From Candidatus Rokuibacteriota bacterium (GTDB taxonomy: Bacteria > Methylomirabilota > Methylomirabilia > Rokubacteriales > CSP1-6), in assembly GCA_016184125.1 (NCBI GenBank), contig JACPDG010000062.1:33145-97144 (forward strand): a DNA stretch of 64,000 nt. Reading direction: 5' to 3'. The translations under genes and the position numbers were made by a program. Shown here piece by piece: positions 1 through 11,625 of this stretch (its first letter is position 1; every line of letters begins with the position of its first letter). The notes under the pieces were generated by a model that saw only the letters and a list, made by a program, of their open reading frames with translations, was not told where the DNA came from and did no database searches.

Positions 1-391
1 GAAGGCGGACGAGATCATCACGGAGCTCAGCAAGGACACCCGGATCATCCTCGTCGACATGCACGCCGAGGCCACGAGCGAATCGCTCGCGATGGGCTGG
101 TACCTCGATGGCCGCGTGACCGCCGTCGTCGGCACGCACCGCCACGTGCAGACGGCCGACGAGCGGGTGCTGCCCGGGGGCACGGCGTACATCACCGATC
201 TGGGGCTCACCGGTCCGACCGACGGCGTCATCGGGGTCGACCGCAACCAGATCGTCCAGCGGTTCCTGACGCAGATGCCGATCAAGTTCGAGACCGCGAA
301 GGGACCGGCGGCGCTGTCCGGCGCCGTCATCACGGTCGATCCCGAGACCGGCCGCGCCTCCGGCATCACACGGCTGCGACTGCCCGCGTGA
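1..391 (+). CDS. YmdB-like (TIGR00282 family) metallophosphoesterase, C-terminal part; 5' end outside window
   Basis: Translation ...VDMHAEATSESLAMGWYLDGRVTAVVGTHRHVQTADERVLPGGTAYITDLGLTGP typical of the family; reading frame open to window start. Confidence 0.85.
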   Translation, partial: KADEIITELSKDTRIILVDMHAEATSESLAMGWYLDGRVTAVVGTHRHVQTADERVLPGGTAYITDLGLTGPTDGVIGVDRNQIVQRFLTQMPIKFETAKGPAALSGAVITVDPETGRASGITRLRLPA

Positions 392-1239
392 TCCTCGACG
401 GCAAGGCAGTCGCGCAGAAGGTGCTGGACGAGGTCCGCGCCGGCGTGGTGCGCCTCAAGGAGACCCGAGGCATCACGCCCGGTCTCGCGGCGGTCCTGAT
501 CGGTGAGGACCCGGCGTCGAAGGTCTACGTCGGATCGAAGAAGCGGATGGCGGCCTCGCTCGGGCTCGCGTCGCCGGACTACCTGTTCCCGGAGGGCCTC
601 GCGCAGCGCGAGCTGCTCGACCTCGTCGACCGCCTGAATGCGGACCCGGCGGTGCACGGCATCCTCGTCCAGCTGCCGCTGCCGAAGACGCTCGACGAGG
701 ACGAGGTGATGGCGCGGATCGCGCCCGCGAAGGACGTGGACGGCTTGACGCCGACCAGCCTCGGTCGGCTGCTCGCCGGAGCGCCCGGGATGGTCCCGTG
801 CACGCCGGCCGGATGCCTGGAGATCCTCGACCACTACGGCGCGGAGCTGAAGGGGGCCGAGGCGGTCGTGATCGGCCGGTCGCGGCTCGTCGGCAAGCCG
901 CTCGCGCAGCTGCTGCTGGCGCGCCACGCCACCGTCACGATGTGCCATACACGAACGCGGGATCTCGCCTTCCACACCCGGCGTGCGGACTTCCTGTGCG
1001 TCGCCGCCGGTCGTGCCGGCGTCGTCACCGGTGACATGGTGAAGCCGGGCGCGTGGGTCATCGACGTCGGGGTCAACCGCCGTGCCGACGGCACGCTGAC
1101 CGGCGACGTGGACTTTCCCTCGGTCAGCCAGCGCGCGCACGCGGTGACGCCGGTGCCCGGCGGCGTCGGCCCCATGACCATCGCGATGCTCATGAAGAAC
1201 ACCCTGCTGGCCGCGGAGCGCCAGGGCCGCACGCAGTGA
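388..1239 (+). CDS. folD: Methylenetetrahydrofolate dehydrogenase/cyclohydrolase
   Basis: GEDPASKVYVGSKKRMA, VQLPLP, PAKDVDGL, GRSRLVGKPLAQLL, PVPGGVGPMTIAMLMKNT motifs. Confidence 0.97.
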   Translation: MILDGKAVAQKVLDEVRAGVVRLKETRGITPGLAAVLIGEDPASKVYVGSKKRMAASLGLASPDYLFPEGLAQRELLDLVDRLNADPAVHGILVQLPLPKTLDEDEVMARIAPAKDVDGLTPTSLGRLLAGAPGMVPCTPAGCLEILDHYGAELKGAEAVVIGRSRLVGKPLAQLLLARHATVTMCHTRTRDLAFHTRRADFLCVAAGRAGVVTGDMVKPGAWVIDVGVNRRADGTLTGDVDFPSVSQRAHAVTPVPGGVGPMTIAMLMKNTLLAAERQGRTQ

Positions 1240-2603
1240 GCCAACGCAGGGTTCTCACCGTCTCCGAGCTCTCCCAGCAGCTACGCGAGGCCCTCGAGCA
1301 ACGGTTTCCCGCGGTCTGGGTCGAGGGCGAGATCTCGAACTTCAAGGTCTACGGCTCCGGCCACGCGTACTTCACGCTGAAGGACGCGCAGGCGCAGGTG
1401 CGCGCCGTGCTCTTCCGCAACCGCACGCGCCGCATCCGCTTCGAGCCGAGGGACGGGCAGCACGTGCTCGCGTTCGGCGCGATCGAGGTGTACGCGCAGC
1501 GCGGCGAGTACCAGCTCGTCGTCGAGCTGCTCGAGCCGCGCGGACTCGGCGCGCTCCAGCTCGCGTACGAGCAGCTCAAGTCGCGTCTGGCGGCCGAAGG
1601 GCTCTTCGATCAGGGCCGCAAGCGCCCGCTGCCGCGGTTCCCGCGCACGATCGGGATCGTCACCTCCCCGAGCGGCGCCGCGATCCGCGACATGCTGCGC
1701 GTCATCGGCCGGCGGTTCGGCGAGCTCCACATCGTGATCGCGCCGGCGCGCGTGCAGGGCGAGGGCGCGGCGGAGGAGATCGCGCGGGGGATCGCGGATC
1801 TCAACCGGCTGCCCGGCGTCGACGTGATCATCGTGGGGCGGGGCGGCGGTTCGCTGGAGGACCTGTGGGCCTTCAACGAGGAGGTCGTCGCGCGCGCGAT
1901 CGTCGCCTCGAAGGCGCCCATCATCTCCGCGGTCGGGCACGAGGTCGACGTGACCATCTCGGACTTCGTCGCTGACCTGCGCGCGCCGACGCCATCGGCC
2001 GCCGCCGAGCTCGTCGTGCGCGAGAAGCAGGCGCTCGTCGAGACGGTCCACGACCTCACCGCCCGGCTCGAGCGCGCGATGCGGCGCAGGCTCGACCGCG
2101 AGCGGCAGCACCTGGGGCAGCTCGCCAGCCGGCGCGTCCTGACGGACCCGGCGCGGCCGTTGCGCGACTGGCAGCGCCGCCTGGACGATGCGACCGCGCG
2201 CCTCGGACGCGCGATCCACGCCCGCCTGCGCGACGCGGGCCACCGCTCCACGGCAGCGGCTGTCGGTCTCAGGCGCGGCGGCCTGTTGACGCGGCTCGCC
2301 GGCCAGCGGCGCCAGCTGGACGAGCTCGACCGGCGGCTGCGTGCCGGCGTGCGGGCGCGGCTCGAGCGCGACCGCCATCGGCTCCGCGCGCTCGCCGGCC
2401 GGCTCGACTCGCTGTCGCCGCTCGCCGTGCTGGCGCGCGGCTACAGCCTCGCCCGCCTCGAGAACGGCGACATCGTGAGGGATGCGCGGCAGGCGCCGCC
2501 CGGCTCGCGCGTCGACGTCCTGCTGTCCGAGGGACGTCTCGCGTGCCGTGTCGAGAGCGCGACCGAGCACGACGTCAGACCGCACGTCGAGGACGTGGCA
2601 TGA
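1236..2603 (+). CDS. xseA: Exodeoxyribonuclease VII large subunit
   Basis: LTVSELSQQLREALEQRFPAVWVEGEISNFK; GRGGGSLEDLWAFNEE; GTG start overlaps folD stop (ORF track start 1053 is too far upstream). Confidence 0.95.
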   Translation: MSQRRVLTVSELSQQLREALEQRFPAVWVEGEISNFKVYGSGHAYFTLKDAQAQVRAVLFRNRTRRIRFEPRDGQHVLAFGAIEVYAQRGEYQLVVELLEPRGLGALQLAYEQLKSRLAAEGLFDQGRKRPLPRFPRTIGIVTSPSGAAIRDMLRVIGRRFGELHIVIAPARVQGEGAAEEIARGIADLNRLPGVDVIIVGRGGGSLEDLWAFNEEVVARAIVASKAPIISAVGHEVDVTISDFVADLRAPTPSAAAELVVREKQALVETVHDLTARLERAMRRRLDRERQHLGQLASRRVLTDPARPLRDWQRRLDDATARLGRAIHARLRDAGHRSTAAAVGLRRGGLLTRLAGQRRQLDELDRRLRAGVRARLERDRHRLRALAGRLDSLSPLAVLARGYSLARLENGDIVRDARQAPPGSRVDVLLSEGRLACRVESATEHDVRPHVEDVA

Positions 2604-2847
2604 ACGAGCCGAAGACCGACCTGAAGTTCGAGGAGTGCCTCGAGCGACTCGAGCAGATCGTGCACGCGCTCGAGGCCGGCAACCTCCCGCTGGAGGAGTC
2701 GCTGCGCGTGTTCGAGGAAGGCGTGGCGCTCGCTCGTCACTGCGGCCGCTACCTCGAAGAGGCCGAGCGCCGTGTCGAGCTGCTCGTCAAGGACGAGGCC
2801 GGCAACCTCGCGGCGCGTCCGTTCCGGCCCCCGGCCGAGGAGGGTCA

Positions 2848-2851
<4 letters not shown>
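2600..2851 (+). CDS. xseB: Exodeoxyribonuclease VII small subunit
   Basis: FEECLERLEQIVHALEAGNLPLEESLRVFEEGVALARHC; overlaps xseA stop. Confidence 0.93.
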
Positions 2852-5331
<2,480 letters not shown>

Positions 5332-5343
5332 CCGGGAGCCGGC

Positions 5344-6828
5344 ATGGAGCTCGTCTGGCTCTGGCTGTTTGCCGTCACCATGGCCGCGAACTTCCGCGCG
5401 GCCTTCAAGCTCTTCGTCGACTGGCGCGGCATGCTGACCACCGTCCGGTTCGTCGAGGACGCCTACGCCCGGCTCGAGTCCCTGCCGGACGAGGGCGCGC
5501 TCGAGCACCCGGACGCGCCCGTCTTCCTGCACGTCGTGCCGGCCTACGAGGAGCCGGAGATCGCGGACACGCTCCGCGCGCTGCTGTCGTCCCGCTACCC
5601 GCACGCGAAGCTGCACGTCGTCGTCGTGACCAAGGAGGCGGAGGACCTGGCGCCGCACCCGCTGATGGAGGCGCCCACGTCCGAGCTCGTGCGCCGCTTC
5701 CAGCTCGAGCTGCCGGCCTACCTGCAGAAGATGCTGTCGCTCCTCGTCATGCCGGGTCCTGGCCGCAAGGCCGAGCAGCTCAACTGGGCACTGCGCCCGG
5801 ACGTGCTGCGTGCGCTGCTCGGTCCCGGCTGCGATCCCGCGCACGTCTACGTGGGCGTGAGCGATGCGGACTCGGTGCCGGACCCGAACGTCTACGCGTG
5901 GATCGCGGACGACGTCCTCGCGGCCGGCGGCAGCCTCGCGTACCAGGGCGTGACGCTCTCCCTCAAGAACTTCCACCGCCTCGACGAGCGCGCCCGCGTC
6001 TGCGCGATCCAGCAGTCGTCGATCTTCGTGCGCGTCTCGATCGCGCGCCTCATCAGCGAGACGAAGCGCGTCGCGTGGTTCGCGCGGTGGCGGGGGCGCG
6101 CGCCGCGGACTGCGGCGCTGATCAGGCCGCTCTTCGACCTCGGCTTCCGCCGCTCGCAGATCTGCCTCGGCCACAACCAGTTCGTGCGCCTCGACACGCT
6201 CACCTCGCTCGGCGGCTTCCCGACGAGCGGCGCGACGGAGGACTCCACGATCGGCTACGCGCTCGGCGCGCGCGGCATTCTCATGGCCGCGATGCCGATG
6301 CTCGAGCTGAACGATCTCCCCGAGACCGGGGACAAGATGGTTCGCCAGAACGCGCGCTGGTACAAGGGCGTGCTCGACGACGTCTCGTTCCTGTGGCGCA
6401 CCTGGCGGGAACGTCCCACCGCGTACAACCTCGCCCAGCTCGCTCGGCACCTCGGCAACAAGGTGATCGAGTGGCCGATCGCCGCCGTCGTGTACCCGAT
6501 CGTCGGCTTCCTCGGCTGGCACCTCGCGTACCGCTTCTCGGATCACCCGGTCCTGTTCGTGCTCGGCATCGCGTTCCCGTCGATCTCGCTCGGCATGTCG
6601 ATCTGGGTGGGCGGCGTCGTGACGCAGGAGCTCATGGAAGCGCTGATACCGTACTGCCCGCGCGAGGTCGACGTCAGGCGTCGCACCTGGCGCGCGAAGT
6701 TCTACGGCATCTTCCGCTGCCAGACCTACTGGCTGCTCGCGACGCGGGGCGCGTGGCGCGTGATCGCCGCGCTCGCCCGCGACGGCCGGTTCGAGCCGGC
6801 GAAGACCGACCGCGTGGCGCGGCGATGA
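5344..6828 (+). CDS. GT2-like membrane glycosyltransferase
   Basis: VVPAYEEPEIADTLRALLSS, GVSDADSVPD, QNARWYKG, multiple C-terminal hydrophobic segments. Confidence 0.75.
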   Translation: MELVWLWLFAVTMAANFRAAFKLFVDWRGMLTTVRFVEDAYARLESLPDEGALEHPDAPVFLHVVPAYEEPEIADTLRALLSSRYPHAKLHVVVVTKEAEDLAPHPLMEAPTSELVRRFQLELPAYLQKMLSLLVMPGPGRKAEQLNWALRPDVLRALLGPGCDPAHVYVGVSDADSVPDPNVYAWIADDVLAAGGSLAYQGVTLSLKNFHRLDERARVCAIQQSSIFVRVSIARLISETKRVAWFARWRGRAPRTAALIRPLFDLGFRRSQICLGHNQFVRLDTLTSLGGFPTSGATEDSTIGYALGARGILMAAMPMLELNDLPETGDKMVRQNARWYKGVLDDVSFLWRTWRERPTAYNLAQLARHLGNKVIEWPIAAVVYPIVGFLGWHLAYRFSDHPVLFVLGIAFPSISLGMSIWVGGVVTQELMEALIPYCPREVDVRRRTWRAKFYGIFRCQTYWLLATRGAWRVIAALARDGRFEPAKTDRVARR

Positions 6829-7262
6829 GCGACGGGCGCACGTCGCAGCCTCAGGCCGCCGCGGCCTCTCCCGGATGGGGAGGCCTCGCGCGCCTGCTCG
6901 GCATGAAGCCGGGTGAGCTCGCCGACGGCCGCTGCTCGGTCAGCCTTCGTGTCGGTCCCGAGCACACGAACCCGTACGGCGCCGTGCACGGCGGCGTGGT
7001 GTACTCCCTCGTCGACACGGCGATGGGCGGCGCGATGGTGTCGCGGCTGAACCCGAACGAGCGGTGCGCGACGCTCGAGGTCAAGATCAACTACCTCGCG
7101 CCGGTGGCGGCGGGCGAGCTGCGCGCCGAGGCGCGGCTCGTGGAGCGCACGAGCCGCATCGGGGTGCTCGAGGCGCGCGTCCACGCCGACAGCCGGTTGA
7201 TCGCGCTGGCGACGGGCACGTTCTACATCCAGGGCCCGACGCCGAGCGCGCCCGGCGTTTGA
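6825..7262 (+). CDS. PaaI-type hotdog thioesterase
   Basis: NPYGAVHGGVVYSLVDTAMGGAM. Confidence 0.85.
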   Translation: MSDGRTSQPQAAAASPGWGGLARLLGMKPGELADGRCSVSLRVGPEHTNPYGAVHGGVVYSLVDTAMGGAMVSRLNPNERCATLEVKINYLAPVAAGELRAEARLVERTSRIGVLEARVHADSRLIALATGTFYIQGPTPSAPGV

Positions 7263-7298
7263 CAGCCTTCGGCGCGTCGGGTATCTTGAGTGGGTCAC

Positions 7299-7375
<77 letters not shown>

Positions 7376-7384
7376 TTTCGGATC

Positions 7385-7415
7385 AAGGGGTTAGCGCTCA
7401 CCGCGCTAGCCCCTT
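7385..7415 (+). terminator. Terminator-like hairpin just 3' of tRNA-fMet
   Basis: aaggggttagcg / cgctagcccctt arms (12 bp, one G:T), 7-nt loop. Confidence 0.6.
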
Positions 7416-7464
7416 CGCCGTTTCTGCTCCCATTTTGCACCCGCTACGCTGCGTCAACCGCGCG

Positions 7465-7564
7465 GCTGAGCATCGCGTCAACGCGCTCGGCCTCCCGCGA
7501 GCAGCCCGTCCCAGACACCGACGCCTGGACTTGTCGATGAAGAGCTGGCAGCAGCGCGCGTCCG
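7465..7564. repeat. 100-bp direct repeat, copy A
   Basis: gctgagcatcgcgtcaacgcg...cagcagcgcgcgtccg identical by eye to 11524-11623. Confidence 0.93.
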
Positions 7565-7678
7565 GCTCGGCCGGCCCGGCGTCGAGCGCCACCGGCTGGC
7601 GGGCACGTCGACGGCCGTCGGCATTCTTGGCGCGAAGCGCGCCTCGGCGCGCGCCGCGCCCGGCGCGCCGCGCGGCCC

Positions 7679-8146
7679 TCAGCGCCGCCGGCGGACCAGC
7701 CCGTGCGCGTGCAGCACGCGACGCACGGTCGAGTACGACGGCCTCCCGCCGAGCCGCGCGTCCTCCTCGACCCGCACCGCCAGATTGTCGGCGTGGAGCT
7801 GCGCGCTCCAGCTCGGATGCTCGTCGTACTGCGCGCGGAGCACGCGCGTGAGCAGGTCGCTGATGGCCCGGCGCCGGCCGTGATCCTTGCGGACCTTGCG
7901 CCGCAGGACGCCGACCGGGTCGGCGCGTTCGCGCTTGGCCTGGTACAACCAGCGCTCGATGGTCGAGAACGCAAAGCGCGCCGGCTCCGCGGTGCTGGGG
8001 TGGCGCCACGGCTGACCGGCGAGCGCGGTGAGCGCTGCCTTCAGCGTGCCGGGTGCGGGGGGTGCGGCCAGGAGCGGCCCGACGACCGCGAAGCGCAGCT
8101 GCGCCCAGCGATCAGGGCTCCGCCCTTGGCCATGGTCGTGGGTCAT
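7679..8146 (-). pseudogene. Truncated IS transposase-like protein (N-terminal HTH part only)
   Basis: ...STVRRVLHAHGLVRRRR then stop; no downstream DDE/integrase core in frame. Confidence 0.5.
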
Positions 8147-8224
8147 GGCCGTCCTCCTTGTCTCGGCGACCGCGAGGCCGCTCTGAGGGTCGGCGACAGC
8201 TCTACACGGCGAGGGGGGCGGCGC

Positions 8225-8911
8225 TCAACGCGCATCCTCTGCGGGCCGGCGTCGACCCTCGAAAAGCGCGGCGCCGTTGGACGCGGTCGTCGTCGGCACC
8301 ACGAACCGCAGGAGCGCGACGAGCGGCTCCCAGCTGTCGCCGGCAAAGCGCCGCACCAGCGAGTCCGGCAACGCGGTCGTCGGCACGGGCGGCACGAAGC
8401 GCCCCCGCGTCGCCGTCCACCACCGGCTCTCGGCAAAGGTGTCGCGCCACCACTGCCGCCACCGTGCGAGCGTCCGGGCGTCGACCCCGAGGAGCTCGCG
8501 CAGGTATGCCGCGCGCGTGCGCGTCGGCCCGTGGCGCAGCGCGGTCGCCAGCACGACGACGGCGCCGAGGTAGATCTTGCGGCCGAGAAAACGCACCGAG
8601 GGCGGCGTCCGCCGCTTCCGGCAGCCCTCGATGGCGCAGCAGAAGCTGTGGCGGCGGTCGTACGCCGCCGGCAACCCGGCGGGACCGCCGCGGGGCTTGC
8701 GCGGGAAGCGCGCACTGTGCAGCACGTCGCCGCAGACGCGGCACCCGGCCTGCCGGGTCGTCTCGGCCAGGTCCGCGTCGATCCGCGCCAGCACCTCGTA
8801 GAGTCTCGTGTCGGCCAGCCAGGTCAGGTACAAGAGAGGGACTCCTCCATGGAGCGAGCGGATGATGAGCACGATCGGACGCAATGAGCCCTGCCCCTGC
8901 GGCAGCGGCAA
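8225..8911 (-). CDS. Zinc-ribbon-like protein, probably mobile-element associated (true start probably downstream, ~8851-8870)
   Basis: CRVCGDVLHSARFPRKPRGGP...FCCAIEGCRKRRTPPSVRFLGRK with paired cysteines, same strand directly upstream of the transposase-like ORF. Confidence 0.5.
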   Translation of the reverse strand: MPLPQGQGSLRPIVLIIRSLHGGVPLLYLTWLADTRLYEVLARIDADLAETTRQAGCRVCGDVLHSARFPRKPRGGPAGLPAAYDRRHSFCCAIEGCRKRRTPPSVRFLGRKIYLGAVVVLATALRHGPTRTRAAYLRELLGVDARTLARWRQWWRDTFAESRWWTATRGRFVPPVPTTALPDSLVRRFAGDSWEPLVALLRFVVPTTTASNGAALFEGRRRPAEDAR

Positions 8912-9300
8912 GAAATATAAGCGCTGTTGCCTGCACGAACACGAAGCGGCGGCCGCCGAGCGCGCCGCGACCGCAGCGGCGCAGGCGGCCGCCCAGTCGC
9001 TGGCGCCACCCGGGTTCGCCTGGGAGGACGACGACGGTCTCGATGAGGCATCGAACCGTGTCGTCGATCTCGTGCACGACGGACAGCTCGACGAGGCCGA
9101 ACAGGCCGCCCGGGATCTCCTCGTCCGCTACCCCGACGTCCACGACGGCTTCGAACGGCTCGCCATGGTCTACGAGGCGCGCGGCGACCGCACGCAGGCC
9201 GTCGAGTACTACCGCAAGGCGCTCCGACCGGCCATCGCTGAGCGTGATCGGGGAACCGGGGGATCGCCCTCAAAAAGCGTGCTCACGCTGAGCTCCGGAA
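8865..9300 (+). pseudogene. SEC-C motif/TPR protein, apparently truncated at its 3' end
   Basis: MSTIGRNEPCPCGSGKKYKRCCLHE followed by TPR-like segment; homologous-looking sequence stops near 9240-9300 where NirK-like sequence begins. Confidence 0.65.
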
Positions 9301-9309
9301 AGGAACCGC

Positions 9310-9847
9310 ATGAAACTCACGATCTGGCTGATGCTCGGGTCGTCCAACAGCGCCATCGTCGAGTTCATGATCCCCGAGGCGGGCCAGTACATCATGGTGG
9401 ATCATCACTTCGCCAATGCCTCGCAGGGCGCCGTCGGCCTCCTCGACGCGACCGGCAAGGCGGCTGCCACGCCCGACCTCGAGCATCACAACATCCCGGC
9501 CGTTGCCGCAACGCCCACCGATCCGGATGCGGTGAAGGGGCAGCTCGAGTTCCAGAGCAAGTGTCTGGCGTGCCACTCCATCGGCGGGGGCAAGAAGCTC
9601 GGACCGGATCTCGCGGGCGTTACCAAGCGGCGCACCGAGCGGTGGCTCACCGCGTGGCTCAAGGCGCCGGACAGGATGCTTCAGTCCGACGCGGATGCCA
9701 AGCAGACAGATGCTCAAGGAATACAACAATCTCCCGATGCCCAATCAGAATCTCAGCGACGCCGAGATCCGGCAGTACATCAAGTACTTCAAGTGGGCGG
9801 ACGAGCAGCCGGCCGGCTCGCTCGCATCGGGCGGAGCAGGGCACTGA
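9310..9847 (+). pseudogene. C-terminal fragment of a Cu nitrite reductase/multicopper-type cupredoxin fused to cytochrome c, frameshifted
   Basis: SAIVEFMIPEAGQYIMVDHHFANASQGAVGLLDATGK then CLACHSIGGGKKLGPDLAGV (CxxCH); frame moves at 9703-9710 to MLKEYNNLPMPNQNLSDAEIRQYIKYFKWADEQPAGS. Confidence 0.75.
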
Positions 9848-10016
9848 CGACGTGATGACCACTCACGCGAGCGACTCGACGGACCGGCGCTCTTGGCGCC
9901 GGAGTCTCCCACCGCGCAAGTAATGCCAGCGTCGGAATGCTCGATCCCCCGCCGTGCGCGGCGCCGCCGCTCCAGGGGTTGCGTGGCCAAGGCCAACGAT
10001 CTATATTGATCGAGGA

Positions 10017-10430
10017 GTGGCGAAGAGGCGTCCCAAGACCACGCGCCGCCGCCCGGGCCTCAGCGGAGGACGCAAGCGGGTTCTCGTGGTCTTGTTCGTC
10101 CCGAGTGTCGAGCGCGATGGAATGACGGCCATTGACCAGCCCCGCTGGGTCGATGGGGCCTTGGAGATGTTCGGGCGCGTCTTCGGCGGCGCAACGGCCT
10201 ACCCGAAGGCACAGGGCATCTGGCGCGATGATGAACGAGGCGGTGCACTCGTGAAGGACGAGCCGGTCGTCGTGCACTGCTACACGACGCCTGCCGACAT
10301 CGAAGACGCGAGCAACCTCGCCGAGCTCGGAGCGTTCTGTCGGAGAATGGGTCATAACGCTCGCCAAGGAGAGATCGGCTTGGTGGTCGGCGATGAATAC
10401 TTCGCCATCCGAGACTTCGCAGAGGAGTAG
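10017..10430 (+). CDS. Hypothetical protein
   Basis: VAKRRPKTTRRRPGLSGGRKRVLVVLFVPSVERDG...; complete ORF, GTG start assumed. Confidence 0.5.
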   Translation: MAKRRPKTTRRRPGLSGGRKRVLVVLFVPSVERDGMTAIDQPRWVDGALEMFGRVFGGATAYPKAQGIWRDDERGGALVKDEPVVVHCYTTPADIEDASNLAELGAFCRRMGHNARQGEIGLVVGDEYFAIRDFAEE

Positions 10431-10451
10431 ACGATAAAAAGGCAACTCGAC

Positions 10452-10799
10452 ATGGACAAGATCGCCAGGGGGCTCGGCGCCGAGCGCCAGGGCAAGGTGT
10501 CCGCGACGGGCGGCTACTTCGGCGCAATGCAGCTACTCGCGGACGTCGAAGCTAGATTCCGCGTACCGGCGCGCGGCGGGCGGCCGACGGATCCTCGGTG
10601 GACGGAACGGCGACTCGTCCCCCTCGCACCAGAAACACTCGAGCGTCTGGAGAAGATCACGTCCAGGGTGCGCGCGCACGGGGGAGTGAACGTCGAACCG
10701 ATGCAGCTCGCTGCGCTGCTACTCGAGAAGACGGCGAGGCATCTCAGCGAGGCTGAAGCCGAGCAGCTCGTCCGGCCGCGGCGACGAGCGAGCCGGTGA
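10452..10799 (+). CDS. Hypothetical protein, possible DNA-binding partner of the preceding ORF
   Basis: MDKIARGLGAERQGKVSATGGYFGAMQLLADVEARF...; 21 nt after the preceding ORF. Confidence 0.5.
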   Translation: MDKIARGLGAERQGKVSATGGYFGAMQLLADVEARFRVPARGGRPTDPRWTERRLVPLAPETLERLEKITSRVRAHGGVNVEPMQLAALLLEKTARHLSEAEAEQLVRPRRRASR

Positions 10800-11012
10800 G
10801 CGAGGCACGACGCCCGCGGGCAGACCTCGTGCGCATCGAGACGCGGCCCGCGGAGATCTTGCGCGGTCGTCGAGAAGCATTGCGAGTGCAGGGCGACAGG
10901 AAGCTCCGGCGAAGGTTGATTCGTCGATGCGCCTTTGCGTCAGTGCTCGGATGTCTGATCAGGACGAGATCCGGAGTTATCGCCGGTGGCGAGGGAGCAA
11001 GGGGGGTCGCTG

Positions 11013-11330
11013 ATGCGTACGGCGACGGCAAGGAAGGGCAGGATTCCGAAGTTCCGTAGCGACCAGGAAGAGCGTGACTTCTGGGCGCGTCACAGCGTGG
11101 AGGAGTTTGCCGAGGATCTGCAGGACCTCGACGTCGCCATTCGTCCCCCCCGCACGGAACAGATTGCGGTCCGTCTCTACAAGGAGGATTTGCAGGCTCT
11201 TCGTTCTCTCGCGGCCCAGCGCGGCATCGGACACACGACCTTGGCGAGAAGTGTCCTCGAGGGATGGCTCGCGCAGTCGCGCGGGAAGAGCAGAGCGGTG
11301 CGTCGCCGGCAGCCTCGCCGATCGGCGTAA
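11013..11330 (+). CDS. CopG/BrnA-type antitoxin-like protein
   Basis: IPKFRSDQEERDFWARHSVEEFAEDLQDLDVAIRPPRTEQIAVRLYKEDLQALRSLAAQRGIGHTTLARSVLEGWL. Confidence 0.7.
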   Translation: MRTATARKGRIPKFRSDQEERDFWARHSVEEFAEDLQDLDVAIRPPRTEQIAVRLYKEDLQALRSLAAQRGIGHTTLARSVLEGWLAQSRGKSRAVRRRQPRRSA

Positions 11331-11375
11331 CGCTGTAAGGCTCCCTTCCCGGGGCGGCTCTCGTTCATCGCGCCA

Positions 11376-11529
11376 ATGTCCCGCGATCGGATTCCCGAGC
11401 GGCTTCAGGTCTGGATCGACGCGCGCACGCGGCATCACCTCTCCGACGCCCACGTGCAGATGGCGCGCGAGCTCGGCCTGAACCCGAAGAAGCTCGGCAA
11501 GCTCGACAACCACCAGCAGGAACGCTGAG
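11376..11529 (+). pseudogene. 5' fragment of a paralog of the gene at 12782, truncated at the 100-bp repeat
   Basis: MSRDRIPERLQVWIDARTRHHLSDAHVQMARELGLNPKKLGKLDNHQQER closely matches MSRRRMPERLQVWIDARKRHHLSHAQVQMARELGMNPKKLGELDDHRQEP. Confidence 0.8.
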
Positions 11530-11623
11530 CATCGCGTCAACGCGCTCGGCCTCCCGCGAGCAGCCCGTCCCAGACACCGACGCCTGGACTTGTCGATGAA
11601 GAGCTGGCAGCAGCGCGCGTCCG
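11524..11623. repeat. 100-bp direct repeat, copy B
   Basis: Identical by eye to 7465-7564. Confidence 0.93.
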
Positions 11624-11625
11624 AA

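Noticed and set aside
1281-2585. Long antisense ORFs opposite xseA, eno, the TRAP permease and others (e.g. 1281-2585, 3701-4840, 23631-26195)
   Set aside because: High-GC codon bias yields open antisense frames; the translations are low-complexity Arg/Ala/Asp-rich with no domain signatures.
7435-7851. ORFs running through the 100-bp repeat (7435-7851; 7398-8009 minus)
   Set aside because: Arg/Ala-rich, shared only because the repeat is duplicated; no domain signature.
9853-9960. Possible ncRNA between the NirK-like fragment and 10017
   Set aside because: No convincing conserved stem-loop or promoter could be identified by eye.
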